A stretch of 64,000 nt of DNA from a virus: positions 62,001-126,000 of the IMG/VR virus record IMGVR_UViG_3300046507_000773; one strand, written 5' to 3'. The notes beneath the pieces were generated by a model. The model ran no database searches and had not been told where the DNA came from. It saw only the letters and a list, made by a program, of their open reading frames with translations. Positions 23,298 through 32,580 of the stretch are shown piece after piece. Every line of letters starts with the position of its first letter. Within the stretch, counting starts at the first letter, position 1. The position numbers and the translations under genes were made by a program.

Positions 23298-24542
23298 ATG
23301 TACAGCCTTGTTTCTGCCATTGCGAAGAATATCGACGACGATACTCGCTGGCACAATGTGAATATCGGGGACGTATCTCTCCACGACATCTTCGCAAGTT
23401 ACAGCAAAATCACGGCAACTTTGTCGAACCAATACCTGGATCACAACGTCAGCTACGACTTAGAGCAGATCCGCGTTCAGTACGCTGGCTCGACCAAAAC
23501 GTTTAACCAGTTCCTGGCAGACAATGGTGGTCAAGCCTTGGTAACTTCGGAAGAACTGCCGGTCATCAATACCCGTTACGTCAAGTACGCAGACGCCGTC
23601 CATGCCAAATTCAAGATGACGCCGATGGTGCCTGGCCTGTCGCCAGACGCCGTCATGCCGCCTTCGGACAAAACCTGGCTTCACGTCAAAAAGAAAACGT
23701 CTCAGGCATTTGACTACCACCTGATGTACAAGAGCGTGCTGGCAGTCGTCAATGGCTTCATCCATGCAACCGACGCAGACGACAATGCGTTCTACGTGCA
23801 GGAAGGGGACAAGTCCCGTCAACTGTCGGGCAGTAACATGCTGGGCTTCATGAGCTTCCGTGAAATCGGTGAGCTCTCGTTCATCCCGATCAAGCCGGAG
23901 ATGGTCTACAAACAAAACCCGGCGCAGCAATACCGTTACCAGTGTTTCGTCGACACCGGGGTGGACGTCTCGGAAAAGACGGTGATGCTGGTGTTGGGTG
24001 GCTACTTGCACGTATTGGACGAGGATTCGTTCTTCCGTGTCTCGGACTCGGCCTTCTGCATCAACTTCAACAAGATCCCGCTGATCTACCGTTACTACGA
24101 ATCGAAGAAGTACATCGATCTGTCGTCGATGAAGATCGAAACGAGTTCGTTTAACGAAGAACAGATCGGCATTGCTGAGCTCTTCGGCGACGATGCCATT
24201 CTGGCTTACGTAACGCTCTCCCAGAGCTTTATCGTGGTCTTGGACAACCCGGACATCTTCCTCGACAAACTACCGCTTAAAACGGCTCCTAGCAACGGCA
24301 GCTTCGTCACTGCGGAAACGCCGATCTATCCGATGATCGCCGGGGTGGGCAAACTCGTGAACTACTGGTATCGCTGCGAAGCGGGTCTTTGCGCCATCCA
24401 GGGACACGACACCAACGTGCCGCACTATCTGTTCAGCACGGCCAAGCCCTTGCAACAACGTAGCATTTCGGATTCGGTGGACAGTGAACTGCCGGAATAC
24501 CGTTCCCATGCTTACTTCATGAAACTGGGTACCGACCTGTAA
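23298..24542 (+). CDS. Virion structural protein, 414 aa
   Basis: ATG 23298 is preceded by AAGGGGGA; the site can pair with CCCTT directly before the start (23282-23297). The 414-residue product is soluble and mixed alpha/beta, with an N-terminal VSLHDIFASYSKITATL helix, a central beta domain (MLVLGGYLHVLDEDSFFRV) and a C-terminal GHDTNVPHYLF segment. No family is recognised. It stands alone between divergent and convergent minus-strand structural genes, so a tail or baseplate role is inferred. Confidence 0.6.
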   Translation: MYSLVSAIAKNIDDDTRWHNVNIGDVSLHDIFASYSKITATLSNQYLDHNVSYDLEQIRVQYAGSTKTFNQFLADNGGQALVTSEELPVINTRYVKYADAVHAKFKMTPMVPGLSPDAVMPPSDKTWLHVKKKTSQAFDYHLMYKSVLAVVNGFIHATDADDNAFYVQEGDKSRQLSGSNMLGFMSFREIGELSFIPIKPEMVYKQNPAQQYRYQCFVDTGVDVSEKTVMLVLGGYLHVLDEDSFFRVSDSAFCINFNKIPLIYRYYESKKYIDLSSMKIETSSFNEEQIGIAELFGDDAILAYVTLSQSFIVVLDNPDIFLDKLPLKTAPSNGSFVTAETPIYPMIAGVGKLVNYWYRCEAGLCAIQGHDTNVPHYLFSTAKPLQQRSISDSVDSELPEYRSHAYFMKLGTDL

Positions 24543-24554
24543 AGGCGGCATACG

Positions 24555-24577
24555 GCCCCACCCTTTTGGGGTGGGGC
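24555..24577. terminator. Bidirectional terminator between convergent genes
   Basis: GCCCCACCC (24555-24563) pairs with GGGTGGGGC (24569-24577). The flanks GGCATAC on the left and TTTATG on the right are the conserved outer elements of the family. It separates the plus gene ending at 24542 from the minus gene ending at 24588. Confidence 0.8.
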
Positions 24578-24587
24578 TTTATGACCG

Positions 24588-25550
24588 TTACACGTTCGGA
24601 GCCTGAATCGGTTGGTCCGATACAACCTTTTGGGCATGCAGGGTGTTACCGACACTGACGCCTTTCGTGACGTCCACGTCAGCACCAAAAGTCGCCTTAC
24701 CAGAACCGCCACCGCCCGCTGCTGTCGTCATGTTGCCTTGCAGCGCCAGCATGCCAATTTCAGTGAGATCACCTTGGTGTTGCGTTTTCGATTCGATCGT
24801 CCAGGTATCGTTCTTGGTCGTCATGGTCGAGGTCGCCGTATTGATCTGCTCAGTACCATGCATGTTGATGACCTTGGATTCCATGCTGATCTCGTCGGCA
24901 GCGAAGAGGCGCATCTTTGTTTTCGTAATCTCCACGATCGAGCCATCGGCGTTCTTCATTTCCAGATGGTTCTCTTTCGAGTCCATGCTGATGTAGTTAC
25001 CGATGTTGTCCTTGATCACGACATTGCCGTCGCCACCATTGATCTGAAAGTCGTACGAATACGCTTCCCCATTGGCTTGCGAGGTGTGCAGCGTGATTGC
25101 CTTCTTGTGACTGGACAGTTCCAGGAAGTAAGTGTTCTCAGCCGTGGGCTTGACGTCTTCATCCGGGCAACCCGAGATCGCCAGGATCATGGTTTCCAGA
25201 CGGCGCAGGCTGATGTCACCGATGTCGGTCCAGTAAAGGTTATCCGTGTCGTCAGCGAACTGGAAAACCATCACGGGTTCACCGCGACGTACATCCGGGG
25301 GCAAGAACCGGTTCGAGTTACCGAAGGGCAGCCAAGTGGCCGACAAGGTAATCGTGGTATCGGCTTTGAGTTTGAACTTGCCGCCTAAGGAATCCTCACC
25401 TTCTGCTTCGTAGGTTTGGACGTCATCCGTGATCTCGCCATCGGCTCCCGTTGAAACCTCTGCGGGCCAGAATTCGATACGGATACTGTCGAGTGCTTTG
25501 TTTGCGGCGACCTTTCCGTACGAATAAAAGTGGAACTTAGAAACGTTCAT
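24588..25550 (-). CDS. Tail spike / puncturing device protein
   Basis: The 320-residue protein starts at 25550 behind AAGGAAA. The N-terminal 150 residues are beta-rich and could be an OB-like domain. From about residue 165 there are regular beta-helix style repeats (GNVVIKDNIGNYISMDSKEN, HLEMKNADGSIVEI, KMRLFAADEISMESKVINMH, TATSTMTTKNDTWTIESKT) as in gp5/VgrG-type spikes. A Gly-rich hinge (AAGGGGSGK) is followed by a short tip-like end. It probably forms the trimeric membrane-piercing spike of the contractile tail. The comparison to the phiKZ spike is from memory. Confidence 0.65.
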   Translation of the reverse strand: MNVSKFHFYSYGKVAANKALDSIRIEFWPAEVSTGADGEITDDVQTYEAEGEDSLGGKFKLKADTTITLSATWLPFGNSNRFLPPDVRRGEPVMVFQFADDTDNLYWTDIGDISLRRLETMILAISGCPDEDVKPTAENTYFLELSSHKKAITLHTSQANGEAYSYDFQINGGDGNVVIKDNIGNYISMDSKENHLEMKNADGSIVEITKTKMRLFAADEISMESKVINMHGTEQINTATSTMTTKNDTWTIESKTQHQGDLTEIGMLALQGNMTTAAGGGGSGKATFGADVDVTKGVSVGNTLHAQKVVSDQPIQAPNV

Positions 25551-25612
25551 AACTTTCCTTGTTTAAATTTATCAAGCCATCTCATGTTCTGTACAGATTA
25601 CAAGGTGGCATT

Positions 25613-28159
25613 ATGAAACTCTTGTCAGCGAGGCTGAAGAAATACAATCGGATGAATTTGAATGACATCGAGTTGTTTGCGATTACGCCAACCGAACTCA
25701 TTCAATTGATCCTGGGTACCAATGGCAGCGGCAAGTCCTCCCTGATGGGTGAGTTGACGCCTTTGCCACCAGACGGGGCCGACTTCTATAAAGATGGCGG
25801 CATGGAGAAAGAATTTTCGCACAATGGAAGTCACTACCGGGTGGTCAGTGAATTTCCGAACAAAGCCGGTAAGCACTGGTTCATCAAAGATGGCGTTGTG
25901 TTAAACGATGGCGGCACTGCATCGGTACAGCGTGAGCTCGTGTTTCAAGAGTTCAACATCACGCCAGAGATCCGTGACCTCATCTTGGGTCGTGAGCGTT
26001 TCACTGACATGGGTCCGTCCCGTCGTCGTGAGTGGTTGACTGTTCTGTCGGACAGCAACTACGATTACGCCATCGCTTTGTTCGATCGTTTGAAGGTGGC
26101 TCTTCGTGATACCAAGGGAGCGTTAAAACGCGCTAAGGAAGACTTGGTCAATGAGCGTAACAAACTCATGACTGAGGCCGAACAAAAGCGCCTACGGGAC
26201 GATATCGACGCTCTGCACCGGGAATACAACATCTTGCTGGAGAACCGTGCTCCGCTGGACAAACCAGTTGACCACTATCTCACTAAGCAAGACCAGATGC
26301 TGGCCCTCTTGGCTGAAACGAGCGAGCGTCTCTTGCGTCAACGTTTGATGCTGCCATTTGGTCGCAATCCACTGCGTCCTGGTGAGCGTAACGAATGGGG
26401 CGAGATCGAGCGTCCTTACTTCGAGAGCTTGCAAGAGATCGACGAAGCAACGGACTACCTGCGTTTGCAAGTGGCGCAAAAGGAAGCCCTCGTCAACAAA
26501 GCCATGGCGGACCACAAGAAACATGAGCAAGCCATGGACCTGCTTCGTAAGACCGGCGCTGAAGGGATGGAGCAACTTCAGAACAAGATGATGTTGGCCC
26601 GTAACCGTCGTGATGAGTTCCTCTCTAAGCGTAAGCTGAAACTGGAAGGCATCAGTGGTTCGGTCGGTCTTTATTCGCTGGACTCCACGCAAGAGAGCCT
26701 GATCGAAATCTTCTCGTCCATTCCGATTAACGATGAGCGTCGCTATGGTCAGCAGCAAATGCTCACCTTGCAAGAGAAGGTGCTGGAGCTCAAAGGGCAA
26801 AAGCAAGAACTCACGCAAGAGCTGGCTCGTAAGAACGCCGCTAAGCAGCACATGGAGCAGCACAAGGCCGATGGCGAGACGACCTGTCCGAAGTGCTCCC
26901 ACGTTTGGCACCAGGGTTACGATCCTGTGCGTTATGCCCGAGTGATGGAACTCATCGGTGAAATCGAAGTGAAGGTCGCTAAGATCGACGCCGAGATTCG
27001 TACCAGTGACGAAGAGATCGAAGCCAACCGCACCTACGGCAACTACTACCGTGCATTCATCCAACTGACCCGCAGCTGGCAAGTGTTGCAACCGCTTTGG
27101 GACTACTTGCTTGACAACGAGTACGTCACCAAAAACCCACGCTTTGTATTGCAGGTGTTGGAAACGTTCCGCTTTGATTTGGATTGCACGATTGAAGCGG
27201 ACAAGGCGGACAAGGAAATCGAAGAGATCAAGGCGTTCATTGCTCGGGCTGAAGAGTCGGGCGATACCAGCATTGGTGAAACGCAGAAGCACCTGGACGA
27301 AACCGAAGCGAACATCGAAGAGTACACGGCCTTTATCGTTGAGACCAAAAAGACGATTGGCAAGTACACTTACTTCCGGGGCCAACTGGAAGAAATGATG
27401 AAGCTCTCGGAGCGCGTCAAAGAGCTTCGCCGTCAAACGCAGGATGCCACTGAAGAAGCAGTAGAGATGCTGCGCCGTGAGTCGATCATCCTTTGCACCC
27501 GTCAAGTGCAAACGGCTTTGGCACGTAAGGAAGAGACGCTTGGCTACGTGGATTTACAGCGTGCCATTATCGAGAACCTGGAATCGAACATCCATAAGCT
27601 CGAAGAAGAGCAAGTGGTGCTCGAACACATGGTTCGAGAAATGAGCCCAACCGAAGGTATCATTGCTGAGGGGTTGATGGGGTTCATTCGTGTCTTTACG
27701 AGCCAGATGAATGCGCTCATCAAGAAGATCTGGACGTACCCGCTGATGATGGGTGCTTGCGGCCAAGGTGGTATGCATGGGGCAGAACTTGACTACCAGT
27801 TTCCACTCATGGTGCAAACGAAAGAAAAGTCGCGCAAAGATGTGTCGAAAGGTTCTACGGCGCAAAAGGAAATCATTGACGTCGTGTTCCGTGTGGTGGC
27901 AATGGAATACTTGGGAATGTCCGAGTGGCCATTGTTCTTGGATGAGTTCGCAGCAAGCTTTGATGAAGTGCACAGGAACAGTGCCATGCAGGTCATCAAG
28001 AATCTGATGGAACAAAAACCATTCACTCAATTATTTATGGTATCACACTACGAGGCAAGCTATGGTGCATTGACGCATGCCGAGGTTTGTGTGCTTTGTC
28101 CCGCTAACATTACCATTCCACCATCTTTGACGTACAACAAACACGTCGTTATTTCGTAA
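25613..28159 (+). CDS. Rad50/SbcC-like SMC-family ATPase
   Basis: ATG 25613 has AAGGTGG upstream; the longer frame from 25559 lacks one. The 848-residue protein has Walker A GTNGSGKSS (35-43), long coiled-coil arms, a zinc-hook CPKC (Cys425/Cys428) between them, and Walker B LFLDE (Asp777/Glu778) followed by FAASFDEVHR. This is the Rad50/SbcC/T4 gp46 architecture: an ATPase partner of an Mre11/SbcD-type nuclease that processes DNA ends in recombination-dependent replication. No nuclease partner is recognised in this window. The next gene starts 8 bp downstream. Confidence 0.9.
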   Translation: MKLLSARLKKYNRMNLNDIELFAITPTELIQLILGTNGSGKSSLMGELTPLPPDGADFYKDGGMEKEFSHNGSHYRVVSEFPNKAGKHWFIKDGVVLNDGGTASVQRELVFQEFNITPEIRDLILGRERFTDMGPSRRREWLTVLSDSNYDYAIALFDRLKVALRDTKGALKRAKEDLVNERNKLMTEAEQKRLRDDIDALHREYNILLENRAPLDKPVDHYLTKQDQMLALLAETSERLLRQRLMLPFGRNPLRPGERNEWGEIERPYFESLQEIDEATDYLRLQVAQKEALVNKAMADHKKHEQAMDLLRKTGAEGMEQLQNKMMLARNRRDEFLSKRKLKLEGISGSVGLYSLDSTQESLIEIFSSIPINDERRYGQQQMLTLQEKVLELKGQKQELTQELARKNAAKQHMEQHKADGETTCPKCSHVWHQGYDPVRYARVMELIGEIEVKVAKIDAEIRTSDEEIEANRTYGNYYRAFIQLTRSWQVLQPLWDYLLDNEYVTKNPRFVLQVLETFRFDLDCTIEADKADKEIEEIKAFIARAEESGDTSIGETQKHLDETEANIEEYTAFIVETKKTIGKYTYFRGQLEEMMKLSERVKELRRQTQDATEEAVEMLRRESIILCTRQVQTALARKEETLGYVDLQRAIIENLESNIHKLEEEQVVLEHMVREMSPTEGIIAEGLMGFIRVFTSQMNALIKKIWTYPLMMGACGQGGMHGAELDYQFPLMVQTKEKSRKDVSKGSTAQKEIIDVVFRVVAMEYLGMSEWPLFLDEFAASFDEVHRNSAMQVIKNLMEQKPFTQLFMVSHYEASYGALTHAEVCVLCPANITIPPSLTYNKHVVIS

Positions 28160-28167
28160 GGGAAATC

Positions 28168-29529
28168 ATGGAAGAGAAAGAACAACACATCGGTCCGCAA
28201 ATGCCGAAAGATATCCACGAAGCCGTGGGCCGCGTTTCGGCTTGTCTGCGCCATGCACAGATCGAGTTCGATAACCTGATGGGTTTTCTGATCCAGAAGG
28301 GCTACTACATGCCGCCGGTGCCGGCCGCGATCCTGGACACCATGCTGCTGGATCGGCAGCTGGGCGCATCGCAAGAAGAGCCGGTCCCCGAAGTCCATCG
28401 CATCGAAGCACCGCTGACCATGACTCTTCAGGTCGGCGAAAAGCCTGTCATCTTGCAAAAGGGTGACAAGATTTTCATGCAAGAAGGCCTCGTCATGGTG
28501 CATCGCTACGTGGAAGCCGAAGGGGCGGTAAGCGGCGTTGGCGAGATCGTCGGCACGGGTGAGCCGGATGCGATTCTTGAGCAGTTCAAGGTGGCTTACA
28601 AAGAAGCCACTGGCGAGATCCCGGCACAGTTTCCGAAAGACAGTGACGCCGAGCAACTGGCGGCGCTCATCGCCGAAACCAAAGATCGCACTTCCCAGAG
28701 CGCAGCTGAACTGTATAACACGACGCATGCGCAGCTCCAGGGGCAGTTCGGTGGCATTGGTCGTCGCACCCTGGAAGCCATTCACGGCGTGCAAGAAGCA
28801 ATGGGTGAACTGTCGGATCTCACCGGTCCTGGTCGCAACAACGAGATCGACATCGACACGGCAATCGTCATGAAAGACGGCTTGCCGGACGGCACCGAGA
28901 CGATCATCCGCATGGGCGGCCACGAGTGGGGCATCAGCACGACGCTGGAAAAGAAACCTTCGGGTCCGATTCCGGATGTGGTCGCTGAAGTCGAAGCGGC
29001 AGGCGGTGTCGAGAAGCTGGCCAATACCGTGCACGACGTTCTGGCAATGGACCCGGTGGCTGAAGTACCGGCACCGCAGCGGGCGTTCCAGCGCATGATG
29101 GACAACTTCTTCGCCGAGCACAAAATCGGCATGTTCGAGAAGTTCTTCGACAGTCGCGTGATCGAAGGTGGCCAAGGTAACATCGGCATGGAACCCAAGC
29201 CGGAGAACTGGTACCTGACGCAATACGGTGAAGACATCTTGCGTGTCGGCCCGATCCGTACTGTCAGCTGGCCGCCGGGCATGTATCGTGACTACCGCAC
29301 GAAGGAGAACCAGCTCTTCCTCCGCACCCAGAACTTCTCGTTCGTGGTCACTGGCCTGCCAACCAAACCGGAAGCGATCCTGTACTCGCTCATCCGTAAC
29401 GGTTCGGCATCGAACTTCGAGCACATCAACGAAGCACCGGATTCGGAAAGCGAAATGGCGTTCATCGAACTCCTGGCTCTCCTGTCCGAGCTGAACTGGG
29501 CTTGCAAGACCTCGCAGAAAACGGAGTAA
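28168..29529 (+). CDS. Unknown protein, 453 aa, probably virion-associated
   Basis: ATG 28168 follows AAGGGAAA. The 453-residue acidic, Glu/Ala-rich protein has a Pro-rich N-terminal region with MPPVPAAILDTML, a helical centre, and a C-terminal alpha/beta part with WYLTQYGEDILRVGPI and SFVVTGLPTKPE. Codon use is more biased than in the ATPase gene upstream. It is probably co-transcribed with that gene, but sequence does not suggest a recombination role. It ends at a terminator shared with the convergent structural operon. No family recognised. Confidence 0.55.
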   Translation: MEEKEQHIGPQMPKDIHEAVGRVSACLRHAQIEFDNLMGFLIQKGYYMPPVPAAILDTMLLDRQLGASQEEPVPEVHRIEAPLTMTLQVGEKPVILQKGDKIFMQEGLVMVHRYVEAEGAVSGVGEIVGTGEPDAILEQFKVAYKEATGEIPAQFPKDSDAEQLAALIAETKDRTSQSAAELYNTTHAQLQGQFGGIGRRTLEAIHGVQEAMGELSDLTGPGRNNEIDIDTAIVMKDGLPDGTETIIRMGGHEWGISTTLEKKPSGPIPDVVAEVEAAGGVEKLANTVHDVLAMDPVAEVPAPQRAFQRMMDNFFAEHKIGMFEKFFDSRVIEGGQGNIGMEPKPENWYLTQYGEDILRVGPIRTVSWPPGMYRDYRTKENQLFLRTQNFSFVVTGLPTKPEAILYSLIRNGSASNFEHINEAPDSESEMAFIELLALLSELNWACKTSQKTE

Positions 29530-29541
29530 TCCGGCATAAGC

Positions 29542-29564
29542 GCCCCGCCTCAAAAGGGCGGGGC
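29542..29564. terminator. Bidirectional terminator between convergent genes
   Basis: GCCCCGCC (29542-29549) pairs with GGCGGGGC (29557-29564). Left flank CCGGCATAAG and right flank TTTATGACGCTTATGC match the recurring family. Confidence 0.8.
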
Positions 29565-29574
29565 TTTATGACGC

Positions 29575-30195
29575 TTATGCTGGCTTGATCCCGTTCTTGG
29601 CGATGTAGTCTTCAAGAATTGCGATCTGTTGCTGTGCTGCTTGTAACTGGTTAGCTGCGCTCAAGTACTTGGCGTAATCGGTTTGATTGGCCGCGATAAC
29701 TTGTTGACGTGATGCTTCGATGGCGTCATGCTCGGTGTAGTCCAGCACCGTTGGCGGAGAAGTTACCACCGGAACGATATTGGCACGCACACCTAACGTA
29801 TCGAACACCAAGTCGCCCATTTTCGTTTGCAAGAACGAAAGGTCGAGCGAATCAGGAATGGGAGCCAGATACGCTACCATCATCATCGTCCGATACGGAA
29901 CACCACCGCTGTTCGGTGCGCCACTGATGTAGCTCGATGGGACGGATGCCCAGTTACCCGAATCAGCACGGAACGTTACGATCTGCACACCAGCGTCAAC
30001 ATCCTTCTGGTATTGCTCTCGGGTCAGTTCCTTGGGCTGGTAGTACTTGGTGTACGGATCAGTGCCATCGGCTGCGATCTCTGCTAAGCTACGTACGCTT
30101 TCGCAGTTGTACAAGACGTTGGGGAGAAGGTCGTTATTAAACGGCTCGATAAGCGCGTAACGACCTTTCACCCCCAAAGCAGGAGTGAAGGCCAT
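29575..30195 (-). CDS. Virion structural protein, 206 aa
   Basis: ATG 30195 lies behind AAGGAGAG. The 206-residue product has a Tyr/Pro/Ser-rich N-terminal 140 residues of beta character, including GAPNSGGVPYRTMMM, and a C-terminal helical segment with coiled-coil heptads (about 150-200). It follows the 436-residue structural gene by 9 bp, so the two form an operon. A small tail or head-completion protein is a reasonable guess; no family recognised. Confidence 0.55.
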   Translation of the reverse strand: MAFTPALGVKGRYALIEPFNNDLLPNVLYNCESVRSLAEIAADGTDPYTKYYQPKELTREQYQKDVDAGVQIVTFRADSGNWASVPSSYISGAPNSGGVPYRTMMMVAYLAPIPDSLDLSFLQTKMGDLVFDTLGVRANIVPVVTSPPTVLDYTEHDAIEASRQQVIAANQTDYAKYLSAANQLQAAQQQIAILEDYIAKNGIKPA

Positions 30196-30204
30196 AATCT
30201 CTCC

Positions 30205-31515
30205 TTAGCCCGTGATGAAGTTCTTCTTCGCAGCAACCAGGTAGTTGATGTTCTGATAGTTCTTCACGATGTACAAGACGCCGTTACGGATGGTGCGGGT
30301 GTAACCGGCGGTGGTTGGGATACTGCTGTGCTCGGACATGATTTCAGCCCAGTTGAGCATCTCTTGCAGGATACTCAGGAAACCGCGGGTGGAGAGCGTC
30401 ATGCGGTTGAAGTCCATGCTGGTGGTCGAGACCGGCAGGTAGTCTGGGAAGATCTGCGAGAAGCGATACAGCTGATCGCGATTGTCCGGACCGCCGACAG
30501 CCATGATGGCCAGGCCGTTGTACGAGTGACCGAAGACACTTGCGAACGCATCGAAGACCGACGCCGGGTAGCCCGACACGGTTTGCTTGAACAGCGCAAG
30601 CGCTTCAGCGATCGGTACGTTCTGCGAATACACGCCCTGTTGGGTTTCCTTGTTGGGGATCGCCATGTTGGCCCAGAGCGGCATCAGGACGACTTCGGTG
30701 CGCTTGAAGATGTCCGGCAGGATCAAGGTCCAGTCTTCCCGCGAACGGGTGCTGTGCGAAAGGATGTATTCGACCAGCTTGTCCGAGATCGCATCGATGT
30801 TGTTGCCGGCTTCGCCGTAATGCAACAGACCCCAATTCGATACAGTATGAGCACCGGTGTGCGGATCGATGTAGTCGTATGGCTGCGAAACGAGCACAGA
30901 TTCCGGGTAGCCGTTCTTCGCATTTTGCATGCGCAAGAAGCGATCCGATTCCGTCACACTGGCAAGCAGTGCAGCCACCTCCGTCCCCGTCTTGAAGAAG
31001 TCGTCCAGATTATCGAACGGCGGGACCACCACGATTTCGAATTCGTCGTATTCACTGCGGAAGCTGTCATCGCAGAACCACAGACGGATTTCGTTATCCC
31101 CCAGCGTAGCGTCGGCTACGTTCTTCCACGACACCCACTCGGGCATCCAGTAGCGGCCGTCAGTTACAACCTGGCCGCAGCTAAAACTCTCCGCTTTACC
31201 AGCAAACGTGCCGATAAGATCGTTGAGCAGTTCGTCAGCATAGACTTGCTGACCATTGCTGAGGGTCTGGGCGTAGATGTACTTGGCGATGCCGAGGACA
31301 TGATCCGCCATCGAAGCATCGACCGGCTTTAAGACGCCGTCCTTAGCAGACAGGAACGACACCAGAGTAAGACCCGGTGCAACGTTACTCGTGTATTCGC
31401 CCTTCTCACGGGAGAAGGTTCGGGCGTGAGTCGAGAGCTCCCCGATTTTTGCCACTGTTGCGACAGTGTTGTCGGCAAAGCTGGCATTTGAAATGAAACC
31501 TTTAAGTGCGTACAT
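30205..31515 (-). CDS. Virion structural protein, 436 aa
   Basis: The start is placed at ATG 31515 because AGGAGAG lies 5-11 bp upstream; the longer frame of 537 codons has no such site and its first 100 residues look like shadow translation. The 436-residue protein is mixed alpha/beta, with a GDNEIRLWFCDDSF segment, an EFEIVVVPPFDNLDDFF segment and a helical C-terminal third. No transmembrane helix. It is probably a tail or baseplate protein on grounds of size and neighbours. It forms an operon with the 206-residue gene. Confidence 0.6.
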   Translation of the reverse strand: MYALKGFISNASFADNTVATVAKIGELSTHARTFSREKGEYTSNVAPGLTLVSFLSAKDGVLKPVDASMADHVLGIAKYIYAQTLSNGQQVYADELLNDLIGTFAGKAESFSCGQVVTDGRYWMPEWVSWKNVADATLGDNEIRLWFCDDSFRSEYDEFEIVVVPPFDNLDDFFKTGTEVAALLASVTESDRFLRMQNAKNGYPESVLVSQPYDYIDPHTGAHTVSNWGLLHYGEAGNNIDAISDKLVEYILSHSTRSREDWTLILPDIFKRTEVVLMPLWANMAIPNKETQQGVYSQNVPIAEALALFKQTVSGYPASVFDAFASVFGHSYNGLAIMAVGGPDNRDQLYRFSQIFPDYLPVSTTSMDFNRMTLSTRGFLSILQEMLNWAEIMSEHSSIPTTAGYTRTIRNGVLYIVKNYQNINYLVAAKKNFITG

Positions 31516-31577
31516 CAAACTCTCCTGCGAGTTTAGGGACTCTTCTAGTAAAAAGAACGAAAAGTCAGCATAAAAAG

Positions 31578-31606
31578 TTGACAAGTCGTTCCGGATCTGG
31601 TAAAAC
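31578..31606 (+). promoter_or_regulatory. Candidate sigma70-like promoter before the TM/lipoprotein pair
   Basis: TTGACA (31578-31583), a 17-bp spacer and TAAAAC (31601-31606) lie 30 bp before the ATG at 31637, in the divergent gap with the minus-strand structural operon. This is the best host-type promoter seen in the window. Confidence 0.4.
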
Positions 31607-31636
31607 GATTCTATAAAATAACCAAAAAAGGAAATC

Positions 31637-32086
31637 ATGGGCTTTATCAAAATCCTTACGTTCCTCTGGCCGTTCGTAAAAGAACTGACTCTGGGGGACA
31701 AAACGCTTATCGAAGCGCTTAAGACGAACAAGAAGAAAGTCTTCTTCGCAGCACTGGTAATGCTGTCGTTCGCCATCAACATTTTCGTCGTCCCGAAACT
31801 GGTTGCCATCTCCAACAACCATGTGATTCTTCAACGAGAACACGATGCCTTGAAAGCAAAGTGTGAAGCCCCCAAAACCTCCCCAATCAAAGGAGGAACG
31901 CCAGTGCATGAGGAAGTAGCTCCATCTCGTGCTCCGGTGAAAACTGTCGAGACCCTGCCAACTGTCACGGCGCCAAAAGAAACTCCGAAGAGTAAGCCGG
32001 CTCCCTCTGCTGAGCGTATCACTCGTCTGCGTTCGACGTTTGACGAAATCCGTAAGCAAGAAGAGCAGGAAAACAAGGAAAACTAA
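31637..32086 (+). CDS. Single-pass membrane protein, possible second i-spanin
   Basis: ATG 31637 follows AAAAAGGAAA. The 149-residue product has one transmembrane helix (about 35-55, VFFAALVMLSFAINIFVV). A short coiled-coil region (VILQREHDALKAKCE) follows, then a long Pro/Lys/Thr-rich stretch (about 80-125) able to span the periplasm, and a charged helical end. The next gene, 3 bp downstream, encodes a lipoprotein. This repeats the topology of the 4876/5345 spanin-like pair. Alternatively it is a TonB-like or virion membrane protein. Confidence 0.5.
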   Translation: MGFIKILTFLWPFVKELTLGDKTLIEALKTNKKKVFFAALVMLSFAINIFVVPKLVAISNNHVILQREHDALKAKCEAPKTSPIKGGTPVHEEVAPSRAPVKTVETLPTVTAPKETPKSKPAPSAERITRLRSTFDEIRKQEEQENKEN

Positions 32087-32089
32087 AAC

Positions 32090-32503
32090 ATGAAAAAGTC
32101 CAAAACTATCCCATTCCTGATGCTCATGATTGTACTTGTTGGCTGCAATAGCTTTAACAAGTACGAGCTGAAAGATGACACGTACCACACCCCTCGCTTC
32201 CAAACCAATTGGGACAGGGGTATGACTGCCGATAAACCTGTGGAGGAAACTTCGGGCAGGGACATGGGAACATGCCCCCCTTTCCAAATGCCCGAATTAC
32301 CCAAGCGTCCGGACTTACCGTATCAACTCCTGGCTCAGATCAAGCCGGGGGACGACGCCGCCATCGATGCCGTCTACCAGAAGCACATCATCGACTTGCG
32401 TAACCACGCTATTAACGTGGAACGAACTGTTCGTAAAGCGTACAGTCGCTATACGGAAGATTGCGCCAGTTACATCGCTAAACAAGCGGTGGCAAAGCAA
32501 TAG
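32090..32503 (+). CDS. Lipoprotein, possible second o-spanin
   Basis: The 137-residue product has a classical lipoprotein signal: basic MKKSK, a hydrophobic core, and an LVGC lipobox with Cys19. The mature protein has Tyr/Thr/Asp-rich and Pro-rich (MPELPKRPDLP) segments and a helical C-terminus with a second Cys pair. The position 3 bp behind a single-span inner-membrane protein suggests a spanin-type pair. It is larger than most o-spanins, so a structural or exclusion lipoprotein is also possible. Confidence 0.5.
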   Translation: MKKSKTIPFLMLMIVLVGCNSFNKYELKDDTYHTPRFQTNWDRGMTADKPVEETSGRDMGTCPPFQMPELPKRPDLPYQLLAQIKPGDDAAIDAVYQKHIIDLRNHAINVERTVRKAYSRYTEDCASYIAKQAVAKQ

Positions 32504-32580
32504 TCTTTTTTAACGGGCTGATCTATCTTGTAGTGAAAATTGCTTAGGGCCGATTGGCTCCGTTAAACTAAGGGAAACGA

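Noticed and set aside
25559-25612. Upstream in-frame extension of the Rad50-like gene
   Set aside because: ATG 25613 has AAGGTGG just upstream and begins the canonical strand before the Walker A motif; the extension has no ribosome binding site.
31516-31818. N-terminal extension of the 436-residue structural protein
   Set aside because: The AGGAGAG site precedes ATG 31515; the extension overlaps the divergent promoter region and the next plus-strand gene.
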